Of a stretch of DNA of 64,000 nucleotides, positions 20,584 through 33,591 are shown in pieces. The translations under genes were made by a program, and so were the position numbers. The stretch covers positions 3,425 to 67,424 of the forward strand of contig NW_026944079.1 in the NCBI RefSeq assembly GCF_033296635.1. Reading direction: 5' to 3'. Under the pieces are notes generated by a model. It saw only the letters and a list, made by a program, of their open reading frames with translations, did no database searches and had not been told where the DNA came from. How positions within the stretch are numbered: position 1 is the first letter of the stretch; each line of letters begins with the position of its first letter. This DNA is from Dichotomopilus funicola (Eukaryota > Ascomycota > Sordariomycetes > Sordariales > Chaetomiaceae).

Positions 20584-23094
20584 GAGTATTACATGGAGTC
20601 TTCCACCATGCACTAGTTGAGAGAAAACCTCGTCTTTTCCTACCAGCGCGCCGTTCCGCTATCACCAAGCCTTCGAAGGCAACTACGCCACCCACACCCC
20701 CGAAGGCTCCCGGTAAAACAAGGCATAATCCTTCGGGCCTATTTTCGACGACGGTATTGTCCCAGATCTAAATCATGTTTTTTCTCTCATCTATATAATT
20801 TAGTCCCGTTTGCATTCGAAAAGTAGCTACGAAGTACATGTGGATGATTCACTGGCTTCCACAAACAGATTCGAAATCAGAATTCAGAAGGATTGTAAAC
20901 GGTAACGGTAGTATATACGTATTAGCCGGCTAGTCCCGACTTCCCAGCTCTGTTTTTCTCACCATTGGTAACCTCGCCTCTCGGAGTGATATCACCCCAT
21001 TAATCATCGAACCGCCGGCCTTGGTGGTTGGGATTCACGTTCCACTTCCAGGCCTCGATAACACTGACAATAACATCACCACGAAGGGCGAAGTTGAAGG
21101 GTTGAAGTCAAATTTACCTACTGTGGAGTCGGTGGAGTCTTGGCGCCAGTGAGCGGCTATTGAGGCTTGCAACAATGGAGCTTGGCAGGTGTTTCGATGA
21201 CACCCTGTCAGCCCGTTTAGCGAGATGCCTTGGCTAATTGCGACGACGTCCGAGGTGGGAGGCCTCCCACGGCACATTGCCTCAGGAAGAAAGTCGTGTC
21301 GTCACTAACTAACTAGCCAAAAACAGAGACGGATCCGAATCCGTCGACTAGGTGGGTCAGTTTGGTCGAGTTACCTAGCGATTCGTGGCAAGAGCATCGG
21401 GTGCTGGTCTCAGCCTTTTTAGCTCAATGAATTACTGCGGCTTGCCTCCGCGCGTTACTTGAACTAGCTATGGTTGGGCCTGCGATACGAGACTTGCAAG
21501 ATTCTTGTAACGCTATCGTTGGGTGTTCATTGTGATGAGGAATTGGGAAAAGGAATGGATGACTGGTTTCCCAATTGGGGTATGGGTTGTGGAATTCCCC
21601 TGGGCGCGATCGGATCTGGGCAAACGATGGGGCGTGGTTGCTTCCGCCGCAGAGATTGGCTGCTTGACCCCAGCTCAGTAGCCCCACTGCAGCGCCCGCC
21701 CGTCCACTGCCCCGGAAAAGAAGTTTCCCAGAACACTCGGCTTTGTTTCGACGACGCGCATGCGCCTCTGGGTTGTCGGACGGGGCCAAACAGGCGATAA
21801 TAATAAATGTCTTGCAAACAGACGAGTAGAACGGCCCTGTCTTTGTTCTGTTGGCGCGTGCCATACTTCGTAGAAGCGCCGTGTTGGGAAGCGACCGTTG
21901 CGCCCCATGACGCCGCCCGCAGTTGGCACTGACTGGCTGTGCCTTCCTCATCCGCCTTGCCTGCCCGCATTCCATCTCGATCCGCCCTGAGAGATCCCCC
22001 CTGCGGGTTCGGAAAACGCCTTTCGTCAAGTTTAGCTGGGCAATGCGCCCGGGTACGTCTCAACGGCCCGCGCAGGTGGGCTTCGGAACGGGATCCTGTG
22101 TTGTCCCTGCCTAATTTGTCGCATCCGTCATATGACTTTGCGGTGAAGCACGTTGCACAGGTCAGCACCCCGCTTCCCCTTTGACCGTTGGACAGCGAGG
22201 CCCAACACGGTGTTTCGATCTTCTGTGAGTGGACGGGACCGGATTGATCACGCACGCTGCATCGACAACGCATGCCAGGCCGGGTTTCATCCACGGTGGC
22301 CAACACCGCGCTGGGGAAAATGCAAGCAGAGTGGTCCGTTTACTAGTGTACATAACTAGTAGTTGGTTCCTCACTCTTACATCACCGTACCTAGAGCTTT
22401 CCCGTACAGTACGCACTACTGTGCAGCGAAAGATCTAACACAACTGATGAGGTATTGCTGTGGCTCAGCCTTTGAGTCGGTGCTGTGATTGCGGGACGCT
22501 CGCCACATGCGCACTCCAGAAGCGGCGCGGTCCATGTGTTCATTCAGCATAAACACACACTGTCTGTACCTGCCAAGCTGGCCAAGAACAGCCAAGAGCG
22601 ATGGGCTCTCTGTGTCTGGTCCTCGAATCCGCACGATCGTCATCGCAATCAGAGTGCAATGCCAAGTTCGCCGCCCTGCCGCATTGTGCCTTGGTGGCAT
22701 GGTGCTGGTATTTTTCTTGGTGGAGCGCTTGCGGCCTTCCACAAGGTCTCAAGAGCCCGCTGCCCGTTGGGTTCCTGCCCCAAACACGCGCACTCTTGTC
22801 ATCTGCGCAGCACGAAAGCGCCCACACTGCCCGCATTGAAGTCCCAAGACCTCATCAAGGGTAGATTCCATCCAGGCGCTATTTAACAGCGTGGACAACG
22901 GAGGCCTCTCCTGCTTGCCACCCTCCCAGGTCTTAAACTTCTCCCCAGTTATATTACATCATCCGTGTCTGCGACTCGAGTCGCGCAGTTTGGCCCTGTG
23001 GTTATCAGTGCGCGCTTCCATCTCCCCTCCTTGGCCTCCTGGATCAATTGGGCATTTTTGAAGAAGTTCACATTCTCCATTCACCGCCGCCGTC
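20584..23094. other. Long upstream region of the Ca2+-ATPase gene
   Basis: About 2.5 kb without a recognisable gene. Open frames on the minus strand at 21424-22306 are Arg/Ser/Gly-rich and overlap one another in different frames, so they look spurious. The last few hundred bases, with a C/T-rich leader from about 22905, should be the promoter and 5' leader of the ATPase. Confidence 0.45.
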
Positions 23095-26000
23095 ATGGCG
23101 GAACCCGATGCCGCAAAGGTCGAGGTGTGTTTTGCGCGTGCAATTGAGTTTTCCGCGCCTGTCCTCTAACTTCACCTCAGCCCGCGAGCTCCACCACAAC
23201 CACGGCATCACCACCTAACCAGGCCGATGATGCCTCGACGGCCTCGACGCCACCGCCCACACGCGGCGGCGCCAAGGGCGGCAAAGGTCCGTTTAAGCTC
23301 GATGTTTCCGACGCGTTGAGCCCTGACCCCACCAACGTGGACATGTACGATGTGAAGAACAACAAGTTCGCGTTCTCGCCTGGCCAACTTTCCAAGCTGC
23401 TCAATCCCAAGAGCCTCGACGCTTTTTATGCCTTGGGCGGCTTGGCTGGTATTGAGAAGGGTTTGCGCACCGATCGCAAGGCCGGCCTCAGCAACGACGA
23501 AACTAGCCTCGATGGAGCCGTAGAGTTCAAGGACGTCGCGCCCGAGGGAACGCCCCCATACGGCTCCAATGGCGACACGGTACCAGTGCCTAAGGACAGC
23601 GATGACCACCCAGCGGCCCCACCGGCCTCGGGTCACGAAAACGATCAGTATGCCGACCGCAAGCGCGTTTTCCGCGACAACAGACTGCCCGAGAAGAAGA
23701 GCAAGTCGCTGCTCGAGCTAGCCTGGCTCGCTTACAACGACAAAGTCCTCATACTGCTGACTGTTGCCGCTATTGTCTCCCTTGCTCTGGGCCTGTACCA
23801 AACCTTGGGTGTCCCCCACGAGCCTGGTGAGGCCAAGGTGGAGTGGGTAGAGGGTGTGGCCATTATGGTGGCCATCATTATCGTTGTCTCTGTGGGCACG
23901 CTCAACGACTGGCAGATGCAGCGCCAGTTCAACACACTCAACAAGAAAGCCGGAAACCGCACCGTCAAGGTAATTCGCTCGGGGAAGTCGGCTGAAATCT
24001 CGGTTTTTGACATCATGGTCGGTGATATCATGCACCTCTCTACGGGAGATATGGTTCCGGTGGATGGTATCTTCATTGAAGGTCACGGTGTCAAGTGCGA
24101 CGAGTCTTCGGCCACCGGTGAATCTGATTTGCTCAAAAAGGTCGGCGCCGATGAGGTGTTTTCCGTTTTGAAGAAGGTCGCCGATGGTGGCGAGCCCCCA
24201 GCCGACATCGAGAAGCTCGACCCGTTCATCATTTCCGGCAGCAAAGTCAATGAAGGCACTGGCACGTTCCTAGTAACTGCCGTCGGCGTCAACTCTAGCT
24301 ATGGCCGTATCATGATGTCGATGCAGACGGACCGGGAAAACACGCCTCTCCAGGACAAGCTCAACGTGCTGGCCGACGGAATCGCCAAGTTTGGCGGTGG
24401 TGCTGGTCTTCTGTTGTTCATCGTGCTTTTGATCAAGTTCCTTGCGCAGCTTCCTAACAACCACGACACGCCGGACCAGAAGGGCCAGACTTTCCTACGA
24501 TTGTTCATTACCTCGGTCACTGTGATCGTCGTTGCGGTTCCGGAAGGTCTCCCTCTGGCAGTAACCCTCGCTCTGGCCTTTGCGACCACGAGGATGTTGA
24601 AGGACAACAATTTGGTTAGGGTGCTCAAGGCTTGCGAGACAATGGGAAACGCTACCACTGTTTGCTCTGACAAGACCGGCACCCTCACGCAGAACAAGAT
24701 GACCGTGGTCGCCACCACCCTGGGCAAACATATCAGCTTTGGCGGAACCGATGAACCACTAGAAGGCGATTCTACGGCCAAGAAGGTGGTCGATTTTGAC
24801 GTTCCTAACGTTCCGGTTGGCGAGTTTGTGAATGGCCTCAGCACTGCGACGAAGAAGCTTCTGATCGAATCGAACGCCGTGAACTCGACTGCGTTTGAGG
24901 GTGATGTCGATGGCGAAAAGAGCTTCGTCGGGTCGAAGACAGAGGTAGCATTGCTCACCTTCTGCCGGGATCATCTTGGTGCTGGTCCTATTCAGGAGGA
25001 GCGCTCGAATGCCAACGTGGTTCAGGTCATTCCTTTTGATTCAGCGGTCAAGTACATGGCGACGGTCGTCAAGCTTCCCAACGGGAAATTTCGGGCCTAC
25101 GTCAAGGGTGCTTCCGAGATTCTGGTCGAGAGATGCACCGACATCATCGCCGACCCTTCTGCCGAAGAGCTCTCAACGATCCCCATGACCGACGACGACA
25201 AGGCCGGTTTCTCGCAGACCATCGACTCTTATGCTGGTCAGACCCTTCGCACCATTGGTTCATCTTACCGGGACTTCGAGTCGTGGCCCCCGCAGGAGCT
25301 CGCCAATCAGGAAGAAATTACCGCTAAGGAATTCGTCAAAGTCCACGAAAACATGACGCTCCTGTCTATCTATGGCATCAAGGATCCGCTTCGCCCCACT
25401 GTCATCGACGCCATCAAGTCTTGCCGTCGTGCTGGTGTCACGGTTCGGATGGTCACTGGCGACAACATCACAACTGCCCGTGCGATTGCCAAGGAGTGCG
25501 GTATTTACCACCCTGAAGAGGGCGGCATTGCCATGGAAGGGCCTGATTTCCGTCGCATGTCTGAAGAGCAACTCCAAAAGACCGTGCCCAAACTCCAAGT
25601 GCTTGCCCGGTCAAGTCCTGAAGACAAGCGTATCCTGGTCAAAACTCTTAAGCAGCTCGACGAGACGGTAGCGGTGACTGGCGACGGCACTAACGACGCG
25701 CCAGCTCTCAAGATGGCCGATATCGGGTTCGCTATGGGTATTGCGGGAACTGAGGTTGCCAAGGAGGCCGCGTCGATTATTCTGATGGATGATAACTTTG
25801 CGTCGATTGTGAAGGGCATTAGCTGGGGCAGAGCTGTCAACGATTCGGTCAAGAAGTTCTTGCAGGTCTGTACACCAAATCGAGAATTCGGTAATGATTA
25901 AAGCTGACCATATGACAGTTCCAACTTACCGTCAACGTCACGGCCGTCGTCCTGACTTTTGTCTCCTCGGTCGCTAGCAATGAGGAAGAGTCTGTTCTCA

Positions 26001-27000
26001 ACGCCGTTCAACTTCTCTGGGTCAATCTGATCATGGATACCTTTGCCGCTCTTGCCTTGGCCACGGACCCCCCTGCTCCATCCGTCCTCGACCGGAAGCC
26101 GGACAAGAAGAGGGCGCCGCTTATCAACACCCGTATGATGAAGATGATCATTGGGCAGGCCGTCTGCCAACTTGCCATTACCTTGGTGCTCAACTTTGCT
26201 GGCGCTTCCCTCCTAGGTTACGACGTCTCGAACCGCAACCACGATATTGCGAGTTATGAACAGGAGCGCCTGCGGACCCTTGTCTTCAACACGTTTGTGT
26301 GGCTTCAGATTTTCAACGAGCTCAAGTAAGCCTACGATTTCCCCCCATTTCCCATAATCCTAATCCTTGACTACTAACGTTTCTGTGCAGCAACCGCCGT
26401 CTTGACAACCGGCTCAACATCTTCGAGGGCATCACTCGAAACTACTTCTTCATGGTCATCAACCTGATCATGATTGGCGGCCAAGTGCTCATCATCTTCG
26501 TCGGCGGCGCAGCTTTCCAGATCACACCCCTCAACGGCAAGGAGTGGGGCCTGTCGATCGGTCTTGGTGCCATCTCTCTCCCGTGGGGTGCCGCGATTCG
26601 CAAGTTCCCCGACTCCTGGGTCGAAGCCATGATCCCCAAGATCCCGCTCCCCAACATCTGGCCTTTCAAGAGCAAGAAGAAGCAACGTAAGGCAGCCGAT
26701 GCCGAGGATGTCGAAAAGGCCACCTCGACGTCCGGCTCCGAAGTGACCAAGGATCGCGATCGTGCCCGGGCTACCGGCGCGGATGTGGACGAAGATGCCG
26801 AAGCCTTCCGCCCACCACTTCGCATGCTGACTAGCATTCGTGGGCGTCGTGCGACAGAAAATACGCGGGTGGGGCTCCGCCAATACATGCACGACAAGAA
26901 ACTCAAGGTCAAGGATAAGGCGAAGGCTCTGGGGGGCAGCAAGACAGATGTGTCTCACTCATCGAGTCCTAAGGTTGGGGACCGGTTGCCCAATGCGTAG
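23095..27000 (+). CDS. P-type Ca2+-ATPase, PMC1/PMCA type (1243 aa)
   Basis: Four exons, 23095-23124, 23181-25865, 25919-26325 and 26391-27000, in frame throughout; the first exon codes only ten residues. Motifs run in P-type order: actuator-domain CDESSATGESD, the M4 ion-site motif PEGLPLAV, the phosphorylated Asp in SDKTGTLTQN (D507), KGASE in the nucleotide domain, the MVTGDN hinge and TGDGTNDAPALK. Membrane helices lie before the actuator domain (VLILLTVAAIVSLAL), around M4, and in the C-terminal third. The absence of a Na/K-type subunit region and the PMCA-like motif set indicate a type IIB Ca2+ pump, which exports Ca2+ to the vacuole or across the plasma membrane and maintains Ca2+ tolerance. 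The basic C-terminal tail (RATENTRVGLRQYMHDKKLK) is where related pumps carry regulatory sites, but no defined site is seen. Confidence 0.95.
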
Positions 27001-30000
27001 TCAGTCACGGGTTTGGCGGAGACGCAGATGGAAGGAGTTAATAGGCGGTGATTTGCGATGATTCGTTGTGGGCGCTTCCTTGCCCTCTCGCCTCGCGCGA
27101 TTTTCTTCATCCTTTTCTCTTTGTCAATTGTCCACCTCTCTCTTGGTGAGGTCGGGGCAAGGGCAAGACACATCTGTTCAGATGATCTTTTTAAATCTTT
27201 GTTTTGTTTCAATCGCAGTGGGTTTGGGGATTTGTGCGATTTGCAGGCTGGGGTTTCGGTTTGGGTGGAAAGGCACTCGGATGGATACCCTGATAGACGT
27301 TGAAATGGGTTTTGCTAACAGTAACACGAGCTGGGGAGCGGGGAACTGGATGGGCTGATTCACTCGCATTTTGCGTTCGATTTACTAGAAACAATGGACG
27401 AGTAATGGTTTTCGCTATTGCCTCGGTGCTGTATCTCAGTGAAGAAGTCAAGAAGTGTACGTCGGGGCCTCGGTGACCCCCTGATGTGCGAGATTCCGGA
27501 CGACGGCCCCACTTGAGCTCCTTGCTTCCGGCCGGGACAAGGCCGTTTGCCGTTAAACCCGCCGCTCAAGTCTCCGGTTTTCTCCATGGTAAAAAGTGGC
27601 TTACTTTCCTGATCTGGTAAGTGGGGACGTTTCCGGGCCGGGTTTTGTTCCACGGGGAGATGACTCTCGTAACTGTGGAATGTTTCCAGTGGATGGAGTA
27701 ATGGGGTGGTGATCGATGATGGGTCGTGATGCATGGTAATCGTTTCATTTGAATGCGGTGAGGGCAAAATAGGGGAGGTTGAGGAGCTGGTTGTTGTAGG
27801 CTTGTGGACGAGAGCAAAGAGCCGTCCGAGCATCAAAAATTCTGGATGGGATTATAACCAGGGTCAGCTAGTTGAAGGCTATTGTTTGTCCTACCCTGGT
27901 GACTTCCACATTAGCCAAGTCGCCCTATCGCTTCTGGCGGATATTCGGTTCGAGGTTGTTTTGCAATTCGGCTTCGCTGAGTATCGAGAACGACTAGGGG
28001 ATCGACATACGTAATGAGGGAGATATGAGAATGTGACGTCAGCCAGAGGTATTATGGCAAAGGAAACATCGCAGACCGTGCTCCTGGAAGCAAAGTGCAA
28101 GGTCATGTGGCCAAAGTTCCTGGAACTCTCGAGGTAGCACTCTGAGCATTCCATTAACACCAGGCCCCTGGCCACGGGGCCGGCGTTGGCAGGCATGTGC
28201 GACTTTGGTACCTATCAGAACAGAGGGGACATTCTGTTACACTACTTCGTCACCACCCGGGTAGATGGTTTAACTTCGGTATGTCCATCTAATTTTGTTT
28301 GAAGCTCCACGGTATAACGGGGTACGGCTGAGAGAATATAAGACGTCCATACACCGAACTACTTTGTAACGGTGGGCCCCGATTGGAATATTGTTCGTCT
28401 TACGTACATGAGACGTTTAGTTCCCAAGTCAATATTCAGATATCTTTTCGGCAGCGAGATTTCCAGCTTGTACTCCCCTTCCACAGAAAATGCCTCCCTA
28501 ACAACTGTTCGGTCACCACTCGGTAGGTTCAGCCCGCACCCCTCGACTTCTTGATTGTACATTTAGGGAAGCGAGGCATCAGGAAGAACGTTGAGACTCT
28601 TAGGGACCTCCAATTCTAGCGAAGCGCTCTTCGACACGATCAAATTGAGAATCGCTTACGACGCCTGTTATCAAGCTTGGTGTAGAATATTTTCAGCTGT
28701 GAATTTCCTCCCTAATTGCCTCCATATCCTCGCCGCTGTCATTTCTGCCCTGGACAAAGAGTGCGGTCTGCCAGACGCCATGCAATGGGAGAGCTGAATC
28801 GGCAGGCTGTTGTTCTAGTGTCCTTGCGATATTGGGTTCTGTTTCCGACCCATTCGGGTTTACTTCAACAAACTTTTAGGTAATTGGTTCATTCTATGCT
28901 TTTTTGTGGCGTGTGTGCGTGTTTCACGGTCGGGTGGCTTCCACTTACGTCTTTCAGCCCAACTGGAGTTGGCGATCGTGATAGAACTAGAGTTATCGTC
29001 GTTAGGCTAACGTCACTGAAACAAGAGAGTTTCCTCATTTTGTCGTGCAGGCCCCAGGTACCCAGGTTGGAGAGGTCAATGGTGAGGGGCACTGAGCTTA
29101 GCGGATAAAGCGCCCGTTGCGGCTTGGTGGTAATTAGTTACCGGTTAGTTAGTTGCGTTAGTTACTCTTCTATACTCTTTGTGATCCTCGTGAAAAGCAT
29201 GTTGGAGAGAGCTAGTCACTGAGGCGCACCGCTGGGCAACTGGATCAACACTGCAAAGCAACTTGTTTTTGATAGGCGCAACTCATGATTTTCGCTTTGA
29301 AATCCATGGCGCAAGCTAACAAAACGAAGCAACAAGGCATTTGTCTTGGTCGTCTTAGCCTAAGAGCCATACGTACAAAATACGCTGATCAGGCGAAGCG
29401 AAGGGAGGCACGAAGGAAGAACTCCCCTCCCACCTGTGAATTGATCAGGGGCGGTTGAAAGCAAGAAACCACACTTTTACCGGCCCGGCCGTTAACATGC
29501 AGAAAGCGATAATTTTGACCCTGCGTCGTGCGTCCTGCATGCTGCACGAGTGTACATGGCACAACTTGTCAAATCCGGAGCCTCGAACTGGGTGAGGGGA
29601 ACTTCTTTGTGGGGTGTGAGGGATCTTTTTCTGTTCTCCTCTGTTGGCGGGGGTGGAGCCCAGAGCCCGAGCATCGCACAGCGATTGACAGATTGGCACA
29701 ACGTTGGGCTGTTTCCGCTGCAGCAAGCAATCTGACAAAAACACGATCAGCGGATCTCCCTCAGCTGCCTTGCGACAGGAAGAGAGGCTACGAACGGTTA
29801 CTACTATGTTTTTAGTAGAGCGATTGGGGAAACCCTGAAAATCGAGGGAAGGAAACAACTGCAAGAGCTTTGGAGAAGTTGAAGAGGAAAAAGGGAGAAA
29901 AACCACGCATGGAAGGAAGACCTTTTCCTGCCGTTGCTTCGCGATGTTCTCCTGCATTGCAGACTTGCCTTGTTCGGCCATGGTGCGGGCACAGCGTCGC

Positions 30001-31015
30001 ATGCACCAGAGAAGCGAACGGCGCTAGCCGCTTGGCCTTTCGAGGAACCCCTGGAAAAAGCCCGCCCTGAGACGCCGGCCCAATGATGGAGTTGGCCAGT
30101 GCGCCCAAAGGGTGCTCCCGTCTCCTCTGCGATCGCCAGGGGAATCGCCGAGGGGCGAAAAAAAAAAAAAAGGACTGAGCAGGCTCAACCAGAACTGGTC
30201 GAGCTGGGACCAAATCCCGCCTGCCAACCACCCTGCCCACTGCCAACTGGGCTCGCTACATTTGTTAACTAACTACCCGACTTGTGCAGAGAGCACCCGA
30301 ATGCATCAAGAAGCTCCGTGGCTCCTTCGCTTCGTTCGCTGGCCCTGGGCGGATAATTGGAGTGGATCCACATACCCCTGGCCAGACCGGCCGGGATTAG
30401 GGGCCCGGGAAGCCAACTCGACTTTCCGCTGTTCAGGGAATTGGCCAGGACATGCGAGCATCCACTCAAGAGCTTCCGTTGCAGCGCCAGGCCTCGCTTT
30501 CTTATCTCTCCCTCTTTCCTCTTGCGCGCGCCGTTTCCCAACCACCCGCAAACCCCACGATCGTTCGATCACCACTTTGATGACTTTGACAGTCCATCCG
30601 CAGCCACTCCTTAATCCCACCCAATCCGGTCCTTCCAGACGCTAATCCCAACTGCTTTGGCCCAACGCCCACCTCACCAACGCGACACTCCCTCCTTTTC
30701 CACAAACCCCCAGATTCTCACGCAACAACCCACGGCTTTTCGCAAGCGGCATCTTTACGAACCGGGACACGATCGCCACACTCGCAAAGTTAAGAATACA
30801 AGCTCTTCACCTGCTACCGATACTCGTGACGTTATCTCCCTTCTTTGTATCACCATCGAAGATACCCAGCGCAGCCTTGCCTTTTCCTCCCGGCTCTTAC
30901 GCTCCGACCCACGCCAAAGAAAACAGGGCTCGGATTCCCCCATTTCGTGCCGTACCATACGCACCCGTCTCCCAACGACCCGTTTCACGCCTGTCCACAC
31001 ACACCACCGCACACA
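27001..31015. other. 4-kb gene-free stretch
   Basis: There is no convincing gene on either strand. The 3' end of the ATPase mRNA lies at the left. The right end is pyrimidine-rich (about 30480-31010) and should be the promoter and long 5' leader of the gene at 31016. A run of 14 A occurs at 30158-30171. Short open frames between are not conserved in appearance. No transposon relic was recognised. Confidence 0.45.
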
Positions 31016-31438
31016 ATGGGTCTCCTAGATCGCATCCAAGCCAAGATCGAGCTCTTCCGCCTTGAGCAGCGCTACACTCGACGCCGTCACCGACGCTCCA
31101 CCTTCGTATCCAACGCCATTTACGTCGACGGCGAGTACATCTACCAGTCGCCCAACACGACGGGTTCCTCCGCCAACACCTCCCGCACCAACAGCACCCA
31201 GCACACGTCAACCACACATAGTACCGTACCTTCCCCAGCGGTCGTTGATTTCGCTTCAGCAGCCAGATCGACAGAGGACGCCGGAAAGCAACAGAAGAGG
31301 TTGAACCGGTGGTCATCAATGCCTGGATTCGGGTCCACCTCGAGGCCTGAGGGAATGGGGCCGGGATCTGGGATGCCGACAGTGACGGAGCAGGACTGGA
31401 GAAAGAGGACTAGTTTGGACGAGGCAAGGCGGTACTAA
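31016..31438 (+). CDS. Small conserved fungal protein of unknown function (140 aa)
   Basis: ATG at 31016 begins MGLLDRIQAKIELFRLEQRY followed by a basic TRRRHRRSTFVSNAIYVDGEY segment; residues 1-45 have the look of a conserved ascomycete family of short uncharacterised proteins. The remaining 95 residues are Ser/Thr/Asn/Gly-rich and probably disordered, ending in a basic RKRTSLDEARRY. I chose this Met over upstream in-frame codons because those lie in a Pro/His/Thr-rich stretch typical of a 5' leader. No signal peptide or domain of known function is visible. Confidence 0.7.
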   Translation: MGLLDRIQAKIELFRLEQRYTRRRHRRSTFVSNAIYVDGEYIYQSPNTTGSSANTSRTNSTQHTSTTHSTVPSPAVVDFASAARSTEDAGKQQKRLNRWSSMPGFGSTSRPEGMGPGSGMPTVTEQDWRKRTSLDEARRY

Positions 31439-32382
31439 GGGGCATGGTGTATCGGGTATGATGTGTGATGGAATGTCTGGCGTGAGGTGTTGGTATTTTT
31501 TTTTGGCTATTTCTGCGAATTTCTGGCGATTTCTTGACAACACTTGGGGACAGTGCAAGATGGTGGATCTTGGAGGTTTTGCTATCATTAAGCTTGATTG
31601 CAATGGTGGCACGCGTGCGACGCATCGCAACATTTTACCTTGATGCGGTGCAGGGCTGGTGACACAAGGTCAGGCCCTTCGTCTGGTCAGGGATCACCGC
31701 CAACGCATCGGACACGGGAGTCCGAGCCATCTTCCCCCATTCTTACCTCTTCACGACCAAAAGTTTTACTTCCCTACGCATACCATCAGCGTTTTATGGG
31801 AATTTTTATGACGAAAACTGGCTCGACCACGACTGCGATCTGCCACACTCTTTTTCAATGTTTGACGACTTAGACCCTTATGGTATGCGAGCATGGTCCG
31901 CCGCAACGCCGAGAGGATAGGTTATTTGAGGGATAGGGAAGGGTCGGTCCAGGCGGCACGGGTAGGCCCGGTCGTTGGGCATTGGACAAAGTGGTGCTCG
32001 CCCGGTTATTGTAATTACATGACATGGAGACTGTGACTAGTTTCCTTATTGATGGAATATACCACGATGCTGTCTGCGTAAGAATGCCTCATGGCGTGTT
32101 CCTCTTGGTGTCTACCGTTGTGAAGCTTCCTTCGTCACGACCTACCGCACACGTTGCCAGCACCGAGTTGTAGGCTCTCCTCAGATGTGTCATAGGCACG
32201 AAGGTATAGTCTCGTCATTCACAATCTATCCACCGAAACGCTCACGTATTTAACTAGGCTAGAGATATAACATGTCCTACAAGGTAACGAATGTCGCCCA
32301 GCCGTATTCCTGTTCCTTGGATCCGTCCTCTCTGCGCCTGAGGCAAGTCCCTTTGCCCTGGCCTTCACAACATCACCATCAG
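31439..32382. other. Intergenic region between convergent genes
   Basis: The gene on the left reads rightward and the one on the right reads leftward, so this holds two 3' flanks. Open frames are short and unlike known proteins. Nothing else is seen. Confidence 0.4.
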
Positions 32383-33591
32383 TTACATCTCCATGCCGGG
32401 GAGGTGGTCGAGCCCTGCACCATGGTATGTCAGCTATCACTACGCAAAACTAAAAACGACAAAACAATAACAAGTGGACTTACACCCATCAACATCCTCA
32501 TTCACCTGGCTCTTAACAGCACAAGCATTCATCGCCTGCACATTCTGGCTCTTCAGCGGGTTGCCATTCTCACACCCCTGGAACATGCAAGACGAGTCCA
32601 TCGCCTTCTGTAGCGAATCGCCCTTCCAGCCAAAGACGTAGTCGGCGTGAGTGCCGTACCCGACGTTGTCGCCGTAGCTCAGCACGAAAGGGTTCGACCC
32701 GTCCTGCGGCCACATCGAGCTGAACTGGGTCGTGTCCCAGAGCGTCTCGTAGGCGACTTGCGGCATGCGGACTGGGTGTGAGGAGGGGCAGGCACCGGCC
32801 GGGGTGAAGGCTTCGCGGACGGTGTTGTACATGTGGGATTGGTGGTCGGGGGAGTCGAGGTTTTTGCCGTCCCAGCAGCTGTTCGGGGGTGGTTAGTTCT
32901 CCCGTCCGTATCAGAGGTTGTCAAGGGGCAAGGTGGGATTCACCTAGGGAAGTGGTGCACCGTCATGATGCCACCGACACAGGGCTGAGTCGGGAAGGTA
33001 GCCAGCTCCGGGAAGCGGGTGCCCTTGTTCTGCAGACAGACAAACCGCAAGCCGGGGTTGCCGCTCGAGCCGGGTTCGGCACTATACGTCGGGCTGCCGA
33101 CGGTCATGCGGAAACCCTGGCGGGTGTGATGTTAGTAGGGTAACGACCCTGGCTGGTCCTCGAAGGTATTGACATGCTCAGATACTCACCGGCTTGAACG
33201 CGGTAATCTTTTGATTACCGTTGGAGTTAAAGTCCTGCTGGGTGTAATAGATGGTCATACCACCGTTGATGCCGTTAGGCAAGGCTGTGTTCTGCATGAT
33301 GGGTACGCGCTTGTACGAGCCGTTGCTGTGCTTGAAGAACATGACGGCAGTCCAGTAGTTGGAGAAGTCCTCGGAAAAGGTACACGTCGTGCATGTCGCC
33401 TTCTCGCTGATGTCGCCCTCCATGGTTGCGTTGAAGGCATTGCCGCCGACGATTTGGTGGACGTGGGCCGAGGGCAGCTTGCCGGGCTCAACAAGGGGGT
33501 CGAGCCGCTGGATGCTCACCGTCGAGCACCCGAAGCGGAGGGCCGCCTCGGCGGACCCAGCGAGGACAAGGGAGATGGTAGACCACTTCAT
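32383..33591 (-). CDS. Secreted DUF1996 protein (333 aa)
   Basis: Four exons, 33591-33190, 33116-32944, 32878-32484 and 32414-32383, in frame. A signal peptide is visible at residues 1-17 (MKWSTISLVLAGSAEAA). The body has the DUF1996 marks: DPLVEPGKLPSAHVHQIVGG near the N-terminus, a DFSNYWTAVMFF segment, TYSAEPGSSGNPGLRFVC in the middle, and CVGGIMTVHHFPSCWDGKNLD with the Cys-rich C-terminal half. The last exon codes only WLDHLPGMEM; without it the frame would run into an unrelated tail, so I prefer the spliced form. DUF1996 proteins are extracellular and often co-occur with WSC domains; this one has none. Molecular function is not established for the family. Confidence 0.88.

Noticed and set aside
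21424..22306. Long overlapping minus-strand frames (201 and 259 codons)
   Set aside because: Two frames over the same bases, low-information composition, located where the ATPase promoter is expected.
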